From assembly GCF_018691265.1 (NCBI RefSeq), contig NW_024881313.1, forward strand, positions 16,733,518 to 16,797,517: a stretch of DNA of 64,000 nucleotides. The letters are read 5' to 3'. The stretch comes from Tyto alba. Lineage: Eukaryota; Chordata; Aves; Strigiformes; Tytonidae. The translations under genes were made by a program, and so were the position numbers. The first letter of the stretch is position 1. Each line of letters begins with the position of its first letter. Positions 51,553-64,000 of this stretch are shown here, piece by piece. Below the pieces are notes generated by a model. It saw only the letters and a list, made by a program, of their open reading frames with translations, did not search any database and was not told the origin of the DNA.

Positions 51553-53689
51553 ATCCCAAACTCAGAAATAGCTGAAATAAACCTTTGGCACACAATGCAG
51601 TCAAAGCTCTGTGCTTTTTTTCCTCCCACCCTCGACAACCTGGATTGTTTCTCTCCAAAGAAATCCAAGCAAAAAATACACCAAAGAAAAATAAACCAAA
51701 CTTTGAATTTCAAATTTGTCAAGTGGGTTCAGCCACTAGGGTAGTAAACAGTTTCCCTTATTTTCCCCTTCTTAAATGACTACAGAAGGAAAAAACAGCT
51801 GTCTTTTTGGACCTACTACCTTTTGAAAACTGAAAAAAAAGACAGAACTAAGTTCTAGTAAATAAACATTAGCACTGCCTTATAAATCTCTGCCCTCTTG
51901 TCTGATATTTTATCATCTTGGATTTGAGAAGTCTTAATTTCATTCTAATGTAAATAAGAACTGGTTTGTTTGCTCAGTACTTCAACAAGAATTTGATGCA
52001 AGGTTGCAGCATGCAGGCAGTGCCCTGAGAAGGGTGACCTCGCTTTAGTCAGTGAAGCCAAAGATCATTTATCACAGTTAACCTACAAATCTGTCTTGCT
52101 GGGGCCTCAGATCCGTCAACCACTTGGAGGCAGCTACTTGTCTTGTCCTCCCTAAAACATCGGATGGGTCTGATCTTTTCTATTATTGTATACCTCTCAG
52201 CTAACAAAATATATTTTTATGGATCTGGAACGGAGTACTCTGCATTTATTTATACAGCTCATTAAAGGTGGATAGAGATTTGGAGGCAGAAAGAATGCCC
52301 AAAGCCTAGAAAGCTCAGGGAGACAGACCCCAGGCATGTGCATGTATTTAACTTTATGTATATGAGTCGCCTGGCTGAACCCAATGAGACTAAGCAATTA
52401 CGTACAAGTAGGCATCCTGGTCTTTTTGCATCTATACTCCTAAGCTAAAACAGGACAGGGAAATGATGCAGAACTAGTTATAATGAGAACATACAAGCAT
52501 TATATTCAAAGCTATGCAGTCAAAAAAACTTTATTAGGTATTATGCCTATATATTTAGACAGACTTACGTCATACAGAACTAGTTGTAGCTCCCTGACCC
52601 TCAGGCACTTGGTTCAGGTGACGTTAGAGGAGAACACAGGATGGGATGTCACATTCACATCAGCACTGCAGTGCAGAAGGTGCCATTCCTCCTCCAGATT
52701 CACTGTCCTGATTCAGCATACCACTCTTTCTCTTTACATTAATGGAGATAGATACTTTCTTAAGGGAACATTAGGTCATCTTCCAGTTGGGAGAAGCTGG
52801 TAGACTGAAAATCCAGTGCCTGATACCAATAGCAGTAATACTCGTTATGAGACAAATATTCTTGTGTCAATCTGTTAAAAGAAGCCTGAATTTGATTTTG
52901 AACTTGAACAGGAAAAAAAACCCAACAAAACTATAATTATTCAAGGGCTTCTTAGGCACAGAGACCACTGTAGAAGGAGAAAACAGTGATCTCTCTCTAG
53001 TATGCAATTTGGAGAAAACGTAACATGATTTTGCAGTGATTTTTTTAAAAAAGTGAAACACTGCATATCCACATGTACCTGTATTGAAGTGTCTTTTTAA
53101 AAAGTTGCTCGGATTTTACACAACAGTTTATGCCTTTTTAACGATAAATAGGTTGGAGATGACTGACAAAACCACGAATTCCATGTACTTTAGCTATCAA
53201 TTACTGAAATATGTGGATTTTAAATGCTTGTACTCACATATGTGTGAGGATGCAGTGCTATCTGACAATCAGAAATTGACTTGCAGTAGAGAAGGATTCA
53301 ATTCTGGACTATTTTTGTAAATCTTAACCTGCCAAAGTAGCATGAAAGAGAGACAGCTAAGCAGGGAGTTATTGCTATATAGGCATAAATCAACATAGGT
53401 GATTTAAGAACTAAAATCAAAACTGTTATTTATAATAGTGACTACTAAAGGTCAGATTTCCCAAAGAGGCAGCTATCACTAAAAATTGATTCTCAGTAGA
53501 GCTCAGGCTCCTTCTAATGACCCAAAATATGCAGGTGGATTTTCAAAAGATTTTGCACATGTGGAATTGTGGAATCCATGGAGGTCTGTAACACATTTGG
53601 TCATCTGTGCTGCCACTGAAGCAGGACAGGCAGGTAAGTGAACATCTGTGGCCCATTTTAGGGTCCTAAATGGACATTAAGCTTCTGTG

Positions 53690-54420
53690 AAAGCAGGCAT
53701 TTGAGGCAGAGAAGGACTAGTCCTAGCAGCTTCCAAACAGAGAACAAGAAGCCTGGAGGAAAGGAATGCAAACAACTGGTAAATGCACTGTCTGGGCACA
53801 AGCCCATCTGATTCTCAGTAAGGAAGACAGCAGTTGTGAGTCTGCCTGAATTATTTAAGGGAAAGGAGAAGGCCTAAATATGAGTTAGGGATCACTGACA
53901 TAAGAATAGGCAACAGGAGCAAATATGCAGCTTTATGAAGGAAGAGAAGAAGAGGCATAAAGACATAATTATGGAGGATTTTGAAAGGGATAAGGAGCTC
54001 AAAAACAATGGAGCGAAACAGTCACTGTTGGGAGGGGAGCTAAACAATCCACAAAAAAATAAACTGAATTTACTGGTTGCTTTTTATATGATCTGAGGAA
54101 GGGTGTTGGTCAAGAGAGGACAAGAGAAATACATTATGATAACCAAGACCTGAGTGACAGAGTTGGTATACGAAGGAAAAAAAGTATCCTGAAAAAGATG
54201 GAGAGAAAAAAAACATTGTAAAATGTGCACAGCAGTCTGGATGCACAGTACAGGAAAGGAAAGATAAAAAGCATCCCTAAGGCTTTAGGCCTAGGTGACA
54301 AAGGATGCCAGCGTTACAGTGAGATGAAAAACTTCACTGGGCATACGTTCAAGAGTGTACAGGGCAGGGGAAAGTAAGAATCTCTCTGTTGAAGCCTGTA
54401 TTACCAAATTAAGAAGGGCT
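53690..54420 (+). other. Purine-skewed intronic block, possibly an ancient repeat
   Basis: The plus strand is rich in GAA, AGG and AAG words (for example GAAGGAAGAGAAGAAGAGGC and GGAAAGGAAAGATAAAAAGC) over about 700 bp. It has the texture of a decayed retroelement, but I could not assign a family. Confidence 0.35.
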
Positions 54421-56480
54421 AGGGAGGGAGCCTGATCACTCAACTACAGAATGTCCACATTGCCCCCTGGCTTATTTTGGCCCATGCCAACTAGCATTCT
54501 CCAAAACTACTCCTAGACACAGTTCAGGGAACAACCCATGCCAGGGACCAGCCCCAAAAGGCAGCATGTACCAGGCTCCTACAAGCAGGTCATGCAATGT
54601 ATTACCTTCAATCTTATGCTGGAAAACATAATTCCCTTGGTTTTAAACATGGGTCTTATGTCCTTCTGGAAATTGTGAATTAAAAAACTACTACTGAACA
54701 CCCTCAGAATAATAATTGCACCTGCAGCTGCATGGGGACCACATAAAGCCCACAGGAGATGTGTGCCCAAGTGTTACTTAGTGCAGCTGTAGCTAAGGTC
54801 TGCCACATGGCCTCGGGGCCAGAAGACAGTCCCTAGCTCTGCTTTAGTTAGCAGTATAGATGTAGGCTGTAGCTGACAGAAAAACAATATCCACCAAACA
54901 CTATCTGTCAACATCTCAGGAAAGATTCATGCCCTCATGGTTTCAGATTAAAGCTTGACTCAAGGGCACTTTAAGGATCAAATATGAAAGAAATAAAAGG
55001 AATATAACAATATTCTACCAAAGTCATAATGCTGAAGGAAGGCCAATAATAATCTGGAGCATGTTTTTTTTATGTCAGGGTGCTGAAATTAGTTCAAGGC
55101 ACACTAACAGTACACAGTAGTAAAGAGAGCTTTAAGACTGTTATAGAATCTAACCAAAGGTGGCAATGCAAAAATGATGGTCCATTCTTAACTTGCAATG
55201 GTGTCAGAGAGAAAAGCATAAATTTCACATATTTTTACAAGATTTCCTTGTATATTGTAAGTTTGGGTCCAAAAAAGAGCAATATTTTTAAACTATCCTG
55301 GATTCCTAAACAATAGGAACAAAAAAAGCAAATAAAACATTTATGAGAATGTGATGTGTAGAAATTTAATTTTTTAAATTTAAATTCTTTGCAGTGAGAT
55401 TCTGAGTTTATAAATCCAACACAAAAGATGAGAGCTTTTACTCATTTCTATTTCCAGCCTCCTATTGCAGCAGTATTCATAACACAAACACAGTTGGCAC
55501 CTTTATTATTTTATTCACTGAAGGATTTAGATGGACAAATATCACAAGATGGTGGCTGCTTTCATTGAATTTGCGATCAAATATGCTCCAGCATAAGATC
55601 AATTATGTAACATCAATTATTATGAGATGTGAATAATTTAACAGAAAGTTGTTTCTTTGTTAATAACATCTTATGGATATAAATTCAGCTGAGGTAGCGG
55701 ACAGTGCATACACACTGTATTATACAATACTTTATTTGAAAGGATGCAGGTTTTCTGTGAAATCACATTTAATGGTAAATATTGTAATTTATATTTTGGT
55801 ATCCAGAGAGCTGATGATTTAGACATTCAAAATTTTATTTTAAACTACAATTATATTTATCTTTATCAGACAAAACTTAACTGTTTTAGTGATGTTTTGC
55901 AAACTTAGAGATTATATTTCCTATAAAGGCTTAGTTAAAAACAATATACAAATTACCATCACCATAATTTTGTTTTGGTTTGGTTTGTTTTTTTTTCCCC
56001 TAGATTTTTACCAGAGTTTGTTGTTCTGCATAATACCAGGAGAGTTATAATAATTTTAATGCAGAATGTGTGCCTTAGGATATGGGATTGACTCAATGCC
56101 TGAAAGAAAAAGGTCAGTTCCCTTTGGAACCACTTGCCTCTTTGCCCTCCAGCAATGACAGGTGCACCAGTCCTATGCTGAGCCTTGTTATTCACAGTAT
56201 GCTGTTGAAGATATATAATCTAACCTCTCCATTTTAATGCATCAGCAAGGATTATTGTCCCCTATCTTCCCATTTTGACACTCAGGTCAAGCAGACACTG
56301 AACATGATGATCTGCCTGTATCCAGCATCTTTCACAAATTCTCAAACAATAGCTTAAATCTTTCTAAGCTAGGTAAATTAAAGAAATCAGTAAATTTAAT
56401 TATGAAAACTGTGTGGCTAGCCAATAACTTTAAGTTTTTAAACAAATCATTGTTTTCACTAGTTCCCTACTTTGCTAATT

Positions 56481-56550
56481 AAAAAAAAAAAAAAAAAAAA
56501 AGTCAAACAAAAAAACCCAAACCAAAACAAAAAAAAAAACCAACAAAACA
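56481..56550 (+). repeat. Poly(A) tract (21 A) plus A/C-rich tail
   Basis: 21 A at 56481-56501, followed by an almost pure A/C stretch (AAACCCAAACCAAAAC type). It is the mirror composition of the T/G tract at 46484. Confidence 0.9.
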
Positions 56551-58149
56551 AAACTGTATGAAAAAGCAAGAATTCTTGTTTCTCTGTCCTATATGGAAGG
56601 AAAGAAGTCAGAAATATGAAGACAGATACATGAAGCCCCACAGCCAGAAACTCAGGAAGGGAAGCAATTAAGATTTACTTGACAAAATTGCAACGAATAC
56701 TGGGAGATGGTCACAGGGGATTCTCATGAATGTCAATATCTGAATACCTATGATTACCATCCTACAGCAGAAAAGGTAGTGGTCAAAATTACACGGAGAA
56801 ATCCACATCAAATTGTCATACAACTCAGTAAAGTAAGTATTTGTCTAATGTAGAGATACTTTGTGATTTTTATACCACTGCAGAAACCTTAAACACTGTA
56901 AATCTTTGGCTGGCAAGAGAGCCTAACAGCATGGGTTTTGAGATTGGCTTAAATGATCTGGAGAGGTGACAAAACTGAGGAGCATTATTTGTATTATTAC
57001 ACTTATTGCCTGTCTGCACCATCTCCCAGAACTGTATACATTACTGAGATCCTAAGATAAGAATCAAAAGAGCTGATGAGTTAAAGAAAAATTACCTGTA
57101 ATACATGACAAAAAGCAGTGGATAATATCAAGCCACTTAAGACAAAAGCAGTTGCTTAGCATTGAGGACTTTTGAATTCCAGCCCAATTCTTAAGGTACC
57201 TGTCATTTTGGCTCTCATTTTGGAAAAATCTTGCCTTTAATGGCTGCATACAAATAATGAGAGACCCAGCAGTAAGGTCTACTTCACTTATATTACTGCC
57301 TTTGCAGTATGTCTTCAATTCCTCGGACAAATGTTTTTAAAACACATCTCAGAGACTCAGTTTTGTCAGCAATATCAATCTCTGGAGAAGAAAGATTTCA
57401 GCAGAGAGGCCAACAGTACAGAACTCCAGCAAGAGGGCAGAATTAGGAATGTGAGGATATAATGATGCCTGGTGCCTCTGATCAGAAAGTATTAGACTTC
57501 AAACCAAGAAATGAACACAGACACTATGGCAACATATGAATAACAGACTACCAAAAAAATAATTCTGAGAAATTAATAAAACATTGGTATGTAGAAATGC
57601 ATAAGGAGAAAGAAAAACTGGAAACATCTGAAAAGAGTTGATCAGCAAGTACTCAAAAACATTAACGAAGAACATACTTTGAAAGAAAAAATCATACCTG
57701 GAAACACCAAATAAACATGTCTATCTGATATACGTCTCAATAACTTAAGGAATTCTTAAGGAATTGGTGAGGATAGCAAATAAATGTAAGGCACCTTTTA
57801 AAAATCTTTCCAGGAAAACTACACAGGACGAGTTAGTTCTCTTTCCTCATTTCTCTTTACAGACTTATTACTGTAGATAAGTTACTGTAACGTTAGCTAA
57901 TTTTGCTCTGCATTCTGAAGTGTTGTAGTAAACTTAAACCCCAACACATACTTCCTTTCTGGTTTTCAAATAAGGAAGAGAATCTTGCCAAATATTTGCT
58001 GGACACTGACAATATAGAAGCAAAATACAGACAATGAAAACAAAACATAGACAATATGGAAGCAAAATTAGCTTTAGGAAAAAGCTAAGACAAAAAGGCC
58101 ATCAAGAGAAGAGAGGTCTAATGAACAAGACATCAGATAAATCGATTAT

Positions 58150-58960
58150 TTTTAAAAATGAACTTAATCACCAGTGGAACAAAGTGACGAGAGAAAACAT
58201 TTGATGTAATTTCTCTAAAAAATCTTGCTCTGTGATACACTATCTCATAGACTGAAAACTGGCTGACAGACCATAAGCAAAGGGTAATGATGAGTGGCAA
58301 TGTACTAAGTTGGAAGGGAAGTGTCCAGCTGTGTGCCAGAGGGATTATCGTTAGTTTTATTTAACATCTTTATTAATGAACTGGACTAAGAGATACACTG
58401 CATACTGAATCAATTCTTAGATGAAACTCAATGTTGAAAACACCAGAGGAGACAAAGAAATTAGTACAAAGCAGCTAATAGAAGTGAGATATGTGGGCAG
58501 AAAATCTACAAACAAGATAGAGCATAGAGAACTACCAACAATTATTTCCAGGGAAAAATAACCCAAAATACAGATAGGTTCAGAGATAATAATGCCAACA
58601 AATTCTAGTCCAATGCCAGAAACTGAATTAAATATTGCAGAAGACAACAAAGAACATCCATGTACATTGGGGCTGTATTTTCACAGCTGTCATGGGTGGG
58701 GAAAGTAACAATTTAATTTTACTAATGAAACAACACAGAGTTATTAGTACTTTGAAACAGAGGATAAAGGATTTGTGGTCCAGTTTAGGAGGTTCATTAT
58801 TATTTTTAACTGGGCCAAGAGGATGTAACACAATACCTAATGCTTAGCAACACACAAGAGGGGGTATTTAGAACAAAGCAAAAATAAATTGAATGTCAGG
58901 ATAAACATTCTATCAACGAGGTCTGTTAGGAGTAATCTCGCCCCAAAGTTTCAAAAGGTA
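58150..58960 (+). mobile_element. Degenerate CR1 LINE with reverse transcriptase relic
   Basis: At about 58330-58430 one plus-strand frame gives CVPEG, LFNIFINELD, a stop, and a little later QFLDET. These correspond to the GVPQG, LFNIFINDL and FADDT motifs of the CR1 ORF2 reverse transcriptase, with the catalytic Asp pair already altered. Downstream sequence around 58900 (AACATTCTATCAACGAGGTC) resembles the CR1 3' region. The element is broken by stops and indels and is long dead. Both ends are approximate, and the block at 58600-58880 matches less well. Confidence 0.65.
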
Positions 58961-59390
58961 TAACATTTGAGCAATTTACAATTGCTCCAATTTGAAAGAA
59001 ACATTCAAATATAAATCGTGGAGAATTTTTCAACTTGGCAAACAGATAAATAGAGAAACTCTAGACGTTTTTCTCAGTCATTTCTTAAGTCAGCATCATA
59101 TAATTCATTACCATAAAGCTGACAAAACCTGCAGTGCATTTCAGCTTAGCACTAACTGTTCCCGAGCTGCGCTGAGAACTTTGCCTCTTGCACTTTTGCA
59201 GCTGAGCGCCTTTATGGTGCCAGAAACATATAAAACAGTACTAAGTGGGTGCAACGTACAGTGGAAGACACAAATGCACTTAAAGTGTAAACAAGCAGCT
59301 TCCACCACTCAAATTAATTTAATAAACCCTGTTAGGTAGTGAAATAAACAAAAAAGCAGTGTTAGGAAAATATTTGTAACACAAATTCTT

Positions 59391-59540
59391 GGCCTCCGCT
59401 GTGGGTGTCGGGGTGCAGAGGGCCCGCTGTGCTGGCTCGAGCGCTCCCCCTCACGCCGGCCGTGCCGCCGCTGCGCGCCCCCAGGCCTCCCCGGCCCAGA
59501 ACGCGTGGTCACGGCCCGTGGCCACTCCACGGTGAGGGGT
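59391..59540. promoter_or_regulatory. CpG-dense islet within the CDK14 intron
   Basis: About 18 CpG dinucleotides occur in 141 bp, in a very GC-rich segment (GCCGGCCGTGCCGCCGCTGC, CAGAACGCGTGGTCACGG). The flanks are AT-rich and nearly CpG-free. Possible 5' splice donors occur on both strands: G|GTGAGG at 59531/59532 on plus, and GGC|GTGAGG with GT at 59454-59453 on minus. It could be an alternative internal promoter or first exon, or a CpG-rich regulatory element. A longer minus-strand reading frame crosses it (59309-59857), but its translation shows no domain I recognise. Confidence 0.4.
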
Positions 59541-62500
59541 AAACCTGCCTGCCAGTGTATACCAGAGAAGTTATTTTTCAATAAAGGTAGTATAATAAAT
59601 TTTCTATCTGTATCACAGGTTAACATAGGTTTTGTTGCGATGTAATTCCTAAGACCCCTCTGGCAAAAGACAGCAACTGATAAGGGGGTATTTATGGGAA
59701 ATATGAAATAAAATGGAAAACTAAAAATGTTTTTTTTCAGTATAGCAGCATCACTGCAAACCATCAGGAAACAAGCAGGTTTATATGCCTCTAAATCACA
59801 AATACTTCTACAAAATCTTTTCGGTTTGTGTCTGGCTTCAATCCTTGCTCCTCCCACCAGTAAGATTCCTGATCACTCCTGAAATGCAAGTGACGGGACA
59901 GCCCCAGTGTAACCTCTACATACTCAAACTGCACACAGTTACACGCATATAATCCACCTTTTGCACAGGTATAGTTCTAAATTCTTATTGCTTAGTTTTA
60001 TCCATCAGAAAGGTTTTAGCAATGATAACACTAAAGCTTTTTGTCCCTACCGTGCTTGAGAACTTGAACATTCTTTCAGTGGCACCACAGACTACATTGC
60101 AATAAGCAATGCTGGTGAAAGGACAGGAGGTAAAGAGGATAAAACTGACAATTAGAAGAGAGTTTTGTCTTTAGTCAAAACCCTATTAAGGCAAAGATAT
60201 TCTTAAAAAGTAAAACCAAACAACAGAACCCCAAACCAAAACCCCTTCCCAAGTCTCAGCTCTAAACAAGTCCTGTGTCATGCTTGAAGTGAAATACAGA
60301 CTCAAAATACATGGACTCATCTCTATTCACTCACTCTGCTTTCTTCAGGAAGTTTTCACTGAATAACAATCCCAAAATAGGCCAGTCCATCCTGGAATGC
60401 AACTTTTAAACACCCTGGCCTCAGGAAGGGAGGTCTCAAGTACAGAGACCATCTTGTTAGAGGAAGAAATCCCCAGCAGAGGGACTAGCTGTGAGAATAA
60501 AGTATTATTTATGTAATAAATACTGCCATGTTGGGGAATTATGAAGTAGGAGCCCTATTTATGCAGAGCAGAATTTGTTTTCAACTGCACCTTTTCTTTC
60601 CAACCTAATTTCTCACAGTACAACCCATTATGACAGAAGGATCTGAAAAAGCTTTTTATATCCTACCAAATATACATAGGGATAATTAGTTCTCTTTTGT
60701 TATTCTTCTGTAAGGCTTTATTATGGTGGAGAAGCTTTTGCAAATTGAAAGAGGTTGCATTGCATTCTGAAGGCAGAGCTGTTCTTGGTTTTTATTGTGT
60801 AGAGATAATTGAACAGAAAAGTTCAGAAAAAAAAGTGAAAATATAATTAATTATGAACTTTATAGGAAGATCAGATTACCACATCTCAATTCATTTTAGA
60901 CCAGTATTTTATAATTACATTCCACAATATATTAAGTCATGTAATGGAGATGAAGCTTCATACTAGATTGAAGCAAATGTCAATGCAATTTTTATTTCCT
61001 AACATTATAAGCATTTATACAAAATTTATAAATCACATCTTATCTAGTAAATATTCTCTTTATAATCTTTAGGTAGTCTGACAACCAGTGAAGAAATTCA
61101 CTGTTAAAAATCTCCAAAGAACTTAATTCACTAGAAGTGATATTTACATTATTTCCCTCAAAAACTTCCCCAAAGTAGCCTCTAATATTAATCAATTCTA
61201 TTTTGAGAATTTTAGAGATCTGGCTTCTTATATAATGAGCCTGCTGGGTTTCACTTTGTCATTGCTGTTACATTCCACACTTCTAGCTAATTTCCAGTTA
61301 GACTGGGAATTAAAGAGCCACTGGCTTGTGTCCATCATTGTTCCATTGTCTGGGTCTGCCTTTAAAAATTACATCTCATAGAAACTGGTGTAGTCAGTCA
61401 GGTACAATTATTTTACCCCCAATCTACTATCTGTGGCTTTTTTGAGGGGCTGGGGTTGGAGTTTTTTGCCTCTGTTCCTTTTGCCTTACAGACAGGAAGC
61501 TGGCTCTGTAGATGATGGAAGAATGTTATTCTTCCTTCTAGTAATCTCTTTACATAAATGGAATTAGAATGTATGTTTTGAGGTAAGCTTCTTCGAAAAC
61601 TTCTAAACTCATATTCTCATTCTTCCATATCAAGACCTCAAAACAAATATACAAACAAGATAAAGGGCCAGACTGTGCCTGAAAGATGGAACAGTAGATG
61701 GTAAAAGCTTCATTGTGTTTAGAAAATTAAAGGTGTTCTCTTCCAACTTGGAAGCACAAAGTTCTATGTAGTGCTCGTTTTACAGTTTCTGTGGCAGTTT
61801 CTATGTGACACAACCTTAATTTCTTTGTATCTCAATCCCCCCTCTACAAAATGCAGTAACAGGACTTCACCTCAGAGAAGTTTAAGCACACATGTAAATC
61901 CTTCCAAGACCATACACACTGTTCTTTAAGGTGTATCTTTTAGAGGTACTAAGATGAAGTACTCAGGTATTAAGTACAAAAGTACTAAAAGAGGAAGTAA
62001 CTCTGTAACAAAGCCGATCGATACTTAAAAACAAAAGGCTGTATGTTTTTATCCATGTCTTAAGTCTCAGGTTTATCCCAGCTACCCTTAAATCAATTCT
62101 TTTTCAAATGGGACATTTTTGTGTCATCAATAGTCTTCAACAAATTAAATGAGGAGGTTAAAAAGGATTTTTTTTTCTAAGATTAGAGATTGCTACTTCT
62201 TGAAACATGCTAATAAAGAAAGAAAATTTCTAGAATGAATGAGTCTCTCCATCTGTTAAGTTTTATAGCTGAGTTGTAAGCCCTTGGGAATATGATGCCT
62301 ATAACAGAAATGTTTATACATCCGTAACTACAGCTGTGCAAGCAACACTGCTCTAATACAGCACACAGATAAAGATTTACACTAGAAAAAAAGAAAATCC
62401 TTTATATTTTGGATGTAAATGATACATAATTTTGAGGCACTGAATATTTCCTGTTATAGTAGAACGGCGTATATAAAGCACTGACCTCTAAGTATTGTAA

Positions 62501-64000
62501 TTGTTTCGGTCTTTCAATCCTTTATGCTGAAAAATGGAAAATCCTTTATGCATGGAGCATTGAAAATGTATAAATATTTTTGAAGAGGTTTCTTAGAAAC
62601 TAAAAAGCTCTGGTCTTAGTTGAGTCAGCCTGTGATGTGATCATAACTTGGGTCAATTATGAAGTCTCATAAATTGAGAGTATGTTTTAAGCAATCTGGG
62701 TTTTGTTCTGGTTTTGTATTTATGAAAACAGAAGTTTCATGCAGTGTTCTTGAAGGAAACATAAGATGCCAACTTTTTAAATTCAAACCTACTATTGTAC
62801 TTATTTGTACATAGGAGATAATGATGGGTCTAACTGCTGTTAATATATAGAAAAATACTCAGTCCATGCCTGCAGAATGGATGGAATAGCCTGCCAGTAT
62901 CTATTCACATTACTTATGCATATATATGCCCCCAAGCAAACACATTCAAATCAGTATTAGCTTCCTTGTCCATCTTTCCCAATCTAGATCTAATTGCCTA
63001 TATTGTAATATAATTGCTTCTTCCAAGCTTTTGGATTTCATTAGCTACTTTCAAAGAAAAAAATAACTTGCAAGTTTGTTCACTGTTAAAGGACAGCACA
63101 TAGACAATTCTAGTGACTTACTTTTGAAAATGAAAGCTATGACTTTCAGGGAATTACATTATTCCAAGCTGTAAGAATGAGGTAGAGTCAAACACTGCAT
63201 GATGCCTGGAAGGATCACAAGAACTGGCAAAACTGAGATATTCAGAAAAGACACCTATAAGTGAAGCTAATCTTCCTGTTGCTCCCTCTAGAATAAACAG
63301 GAGATGAGCTCTTCCACAAAAGCCACCAAATTAGGCTCCCAGTCTAAATTGGACAAGTCAGGAATTTTACAGACTGTTGAAAGTCAATTAACTCAGGTAG
63401 GTGACACTTAACCTTTGTGAAAACCTGCGCTGGCTTCAATGCCAGCTTTATGTGTCTCTGCAGGAATTAAAGTCACTCCTAACCATGGAGGATCCGCTAG
63501 TAATGTAGAGTTAGCTACAAGGTCATGAAAGATTCCTAGCGCTGCAGAAACACAGGTTCTGGCTTAAAGGATGAACACTGATGGTATCACATCCAACAAC
63601 TAAGACCTAATTTCAACTACGATCCTGTTACTTTAAGAGATTTCTTCTCTTCAGTTAACTGCAATTTCAAAATTTTTGTTTTGTTTTTTAATGAAAAATG
63701 CCTTTGTGCTTCAGCCTAAAACACTGGATCAAATTGGTTTGGGAAGGAGCAGATGGAAAAGAAATAATAGAATGGCTAAGTGAGTATAAGCCTCATCACA
63801 TCTTGGGCAAGTGACCATGCTATAAATTTTAGAGCAGTAGACACACTCCACTGCTAATAAATTAGAATACTGAAAAAGGATTTGGACTTCTACTCTATTG
63901 GTAACTTTTTTCTGTCATAACAAGGAAGTGCCTTCACCAAAACATTTTGTATCTTCAACTTCAGTGGTAAACTTGGAAGAAGAGATGCTTCAGTCTCCTG

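Larger units (their letters stand above)
43159..64000 (-). other. CDK14: CDK14 intron, phase 2, continuing past the right edge
   Basis: At least 20.8 kb of intron lies upstream of the penultimate exon. I looked on the minus strand for the preceding coding segment (the region ending in RQAWNK in human) and did not see it, so that exon should lie outside the window. The intron contains CR1 relics at about 46.0 and 58.2-58.9 kb, poly(T)/TTTG and poly(A) tracts, a purine-skewed block at 53.7-54.4 kb and a CpG-dense islet at 59.4 kb. The remainder is unremarkable AT-rich sequence with short chance reading frames. Confidence 0.75.

Noticed and set aside
59309..59857. 182-codon minus-strand reading frame, the longest in the window
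   Set aside because: Its length comes largely from crossing the CpG-rich islet. The translation shows no domain or family resemblance, codon usage changes abruptly at the islet edges, and it has no clear promoter or splice context.
43200..64000. Search for the preceding CDK14 exon
   Set aside because: I saw no minus-strand segment translating to the region before Lys-Leu-Ser with proper splice sites.
1..64000. CRISPR arrays, bacterial operons, rRNA or tRNA genes
   Set aside because: No regularly spaced repeats, cloverleaf sequences or rRNA segments were seen, and the spliced exons and CR1 repeats show vertebrate nuclear DNA.

Overview
The window is vertebrate nuclear DNA and almost all of it is non-coding. 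It is AT-rich and CpG-poor, carries many single-base and A/T-rich low-complexity runs, and has only a few scattered old interspersed repeats. Those I recognise are CR1 LINE fragments and palindromic repeats of a kind common in reptiles and birds. Together with the short interspersed-repeat content this points to a sauropsid, most likely a bird; a crocodilian or turtle is not excluded.

The one gene I can support is CDK14 (PFTAIRE kinase 1), read on the minus strand. Two exons are clear. A 140-bp internal exon (43019-43158) encodes the end of the kinase domain. The terminal coding exon (39000-39115) encodes the last 37 residues and the stop. Both have GT-AG borders and compatible phases, and they are separated by a 3.9-kb intron. 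The rest of the gene lies beyond the right edge, so 43159-64000 is a single intron of more than 20.8 kb.

Layout: 1 to about 36.2 kb is intergenic DNA downstream of CDK14. In human the next gene on that side is FZD1, but no frizzled ORF is present here. About 36.2-39.0 kb is the probable 3' UTR, with several candidate poly(A) signals. 39.1-43.0 kb is the last intron and 43.2-64.0 kb is the intron before it.

Other content: CR1 fragments at about 13.2 kb, 46.0 kb and 58.2-58.9 kb (the last with a recognisable reverse transcriptase relic); palindromic repeats at about 13.5, 24.5 and 28.9 kb; a 34-copy perfect AAAAAG array at 26.6 kb; a 150-bp CpG-dense islet at 59.4 kb inside the CDK14 intron; and several stretches with the look of conserved non-coding regulatory DNA (about 11.3, 21.0, 29.8-30.6 and 41.1 kb).

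I see no undescribed multi-gene system. The observations most worth following are the CpG islet, upstream alternative 3' splice sites at both CDK14 exons (one in frame, adding 13 codons), a hairpin beside the terminal exon, and the candidate enhancers.
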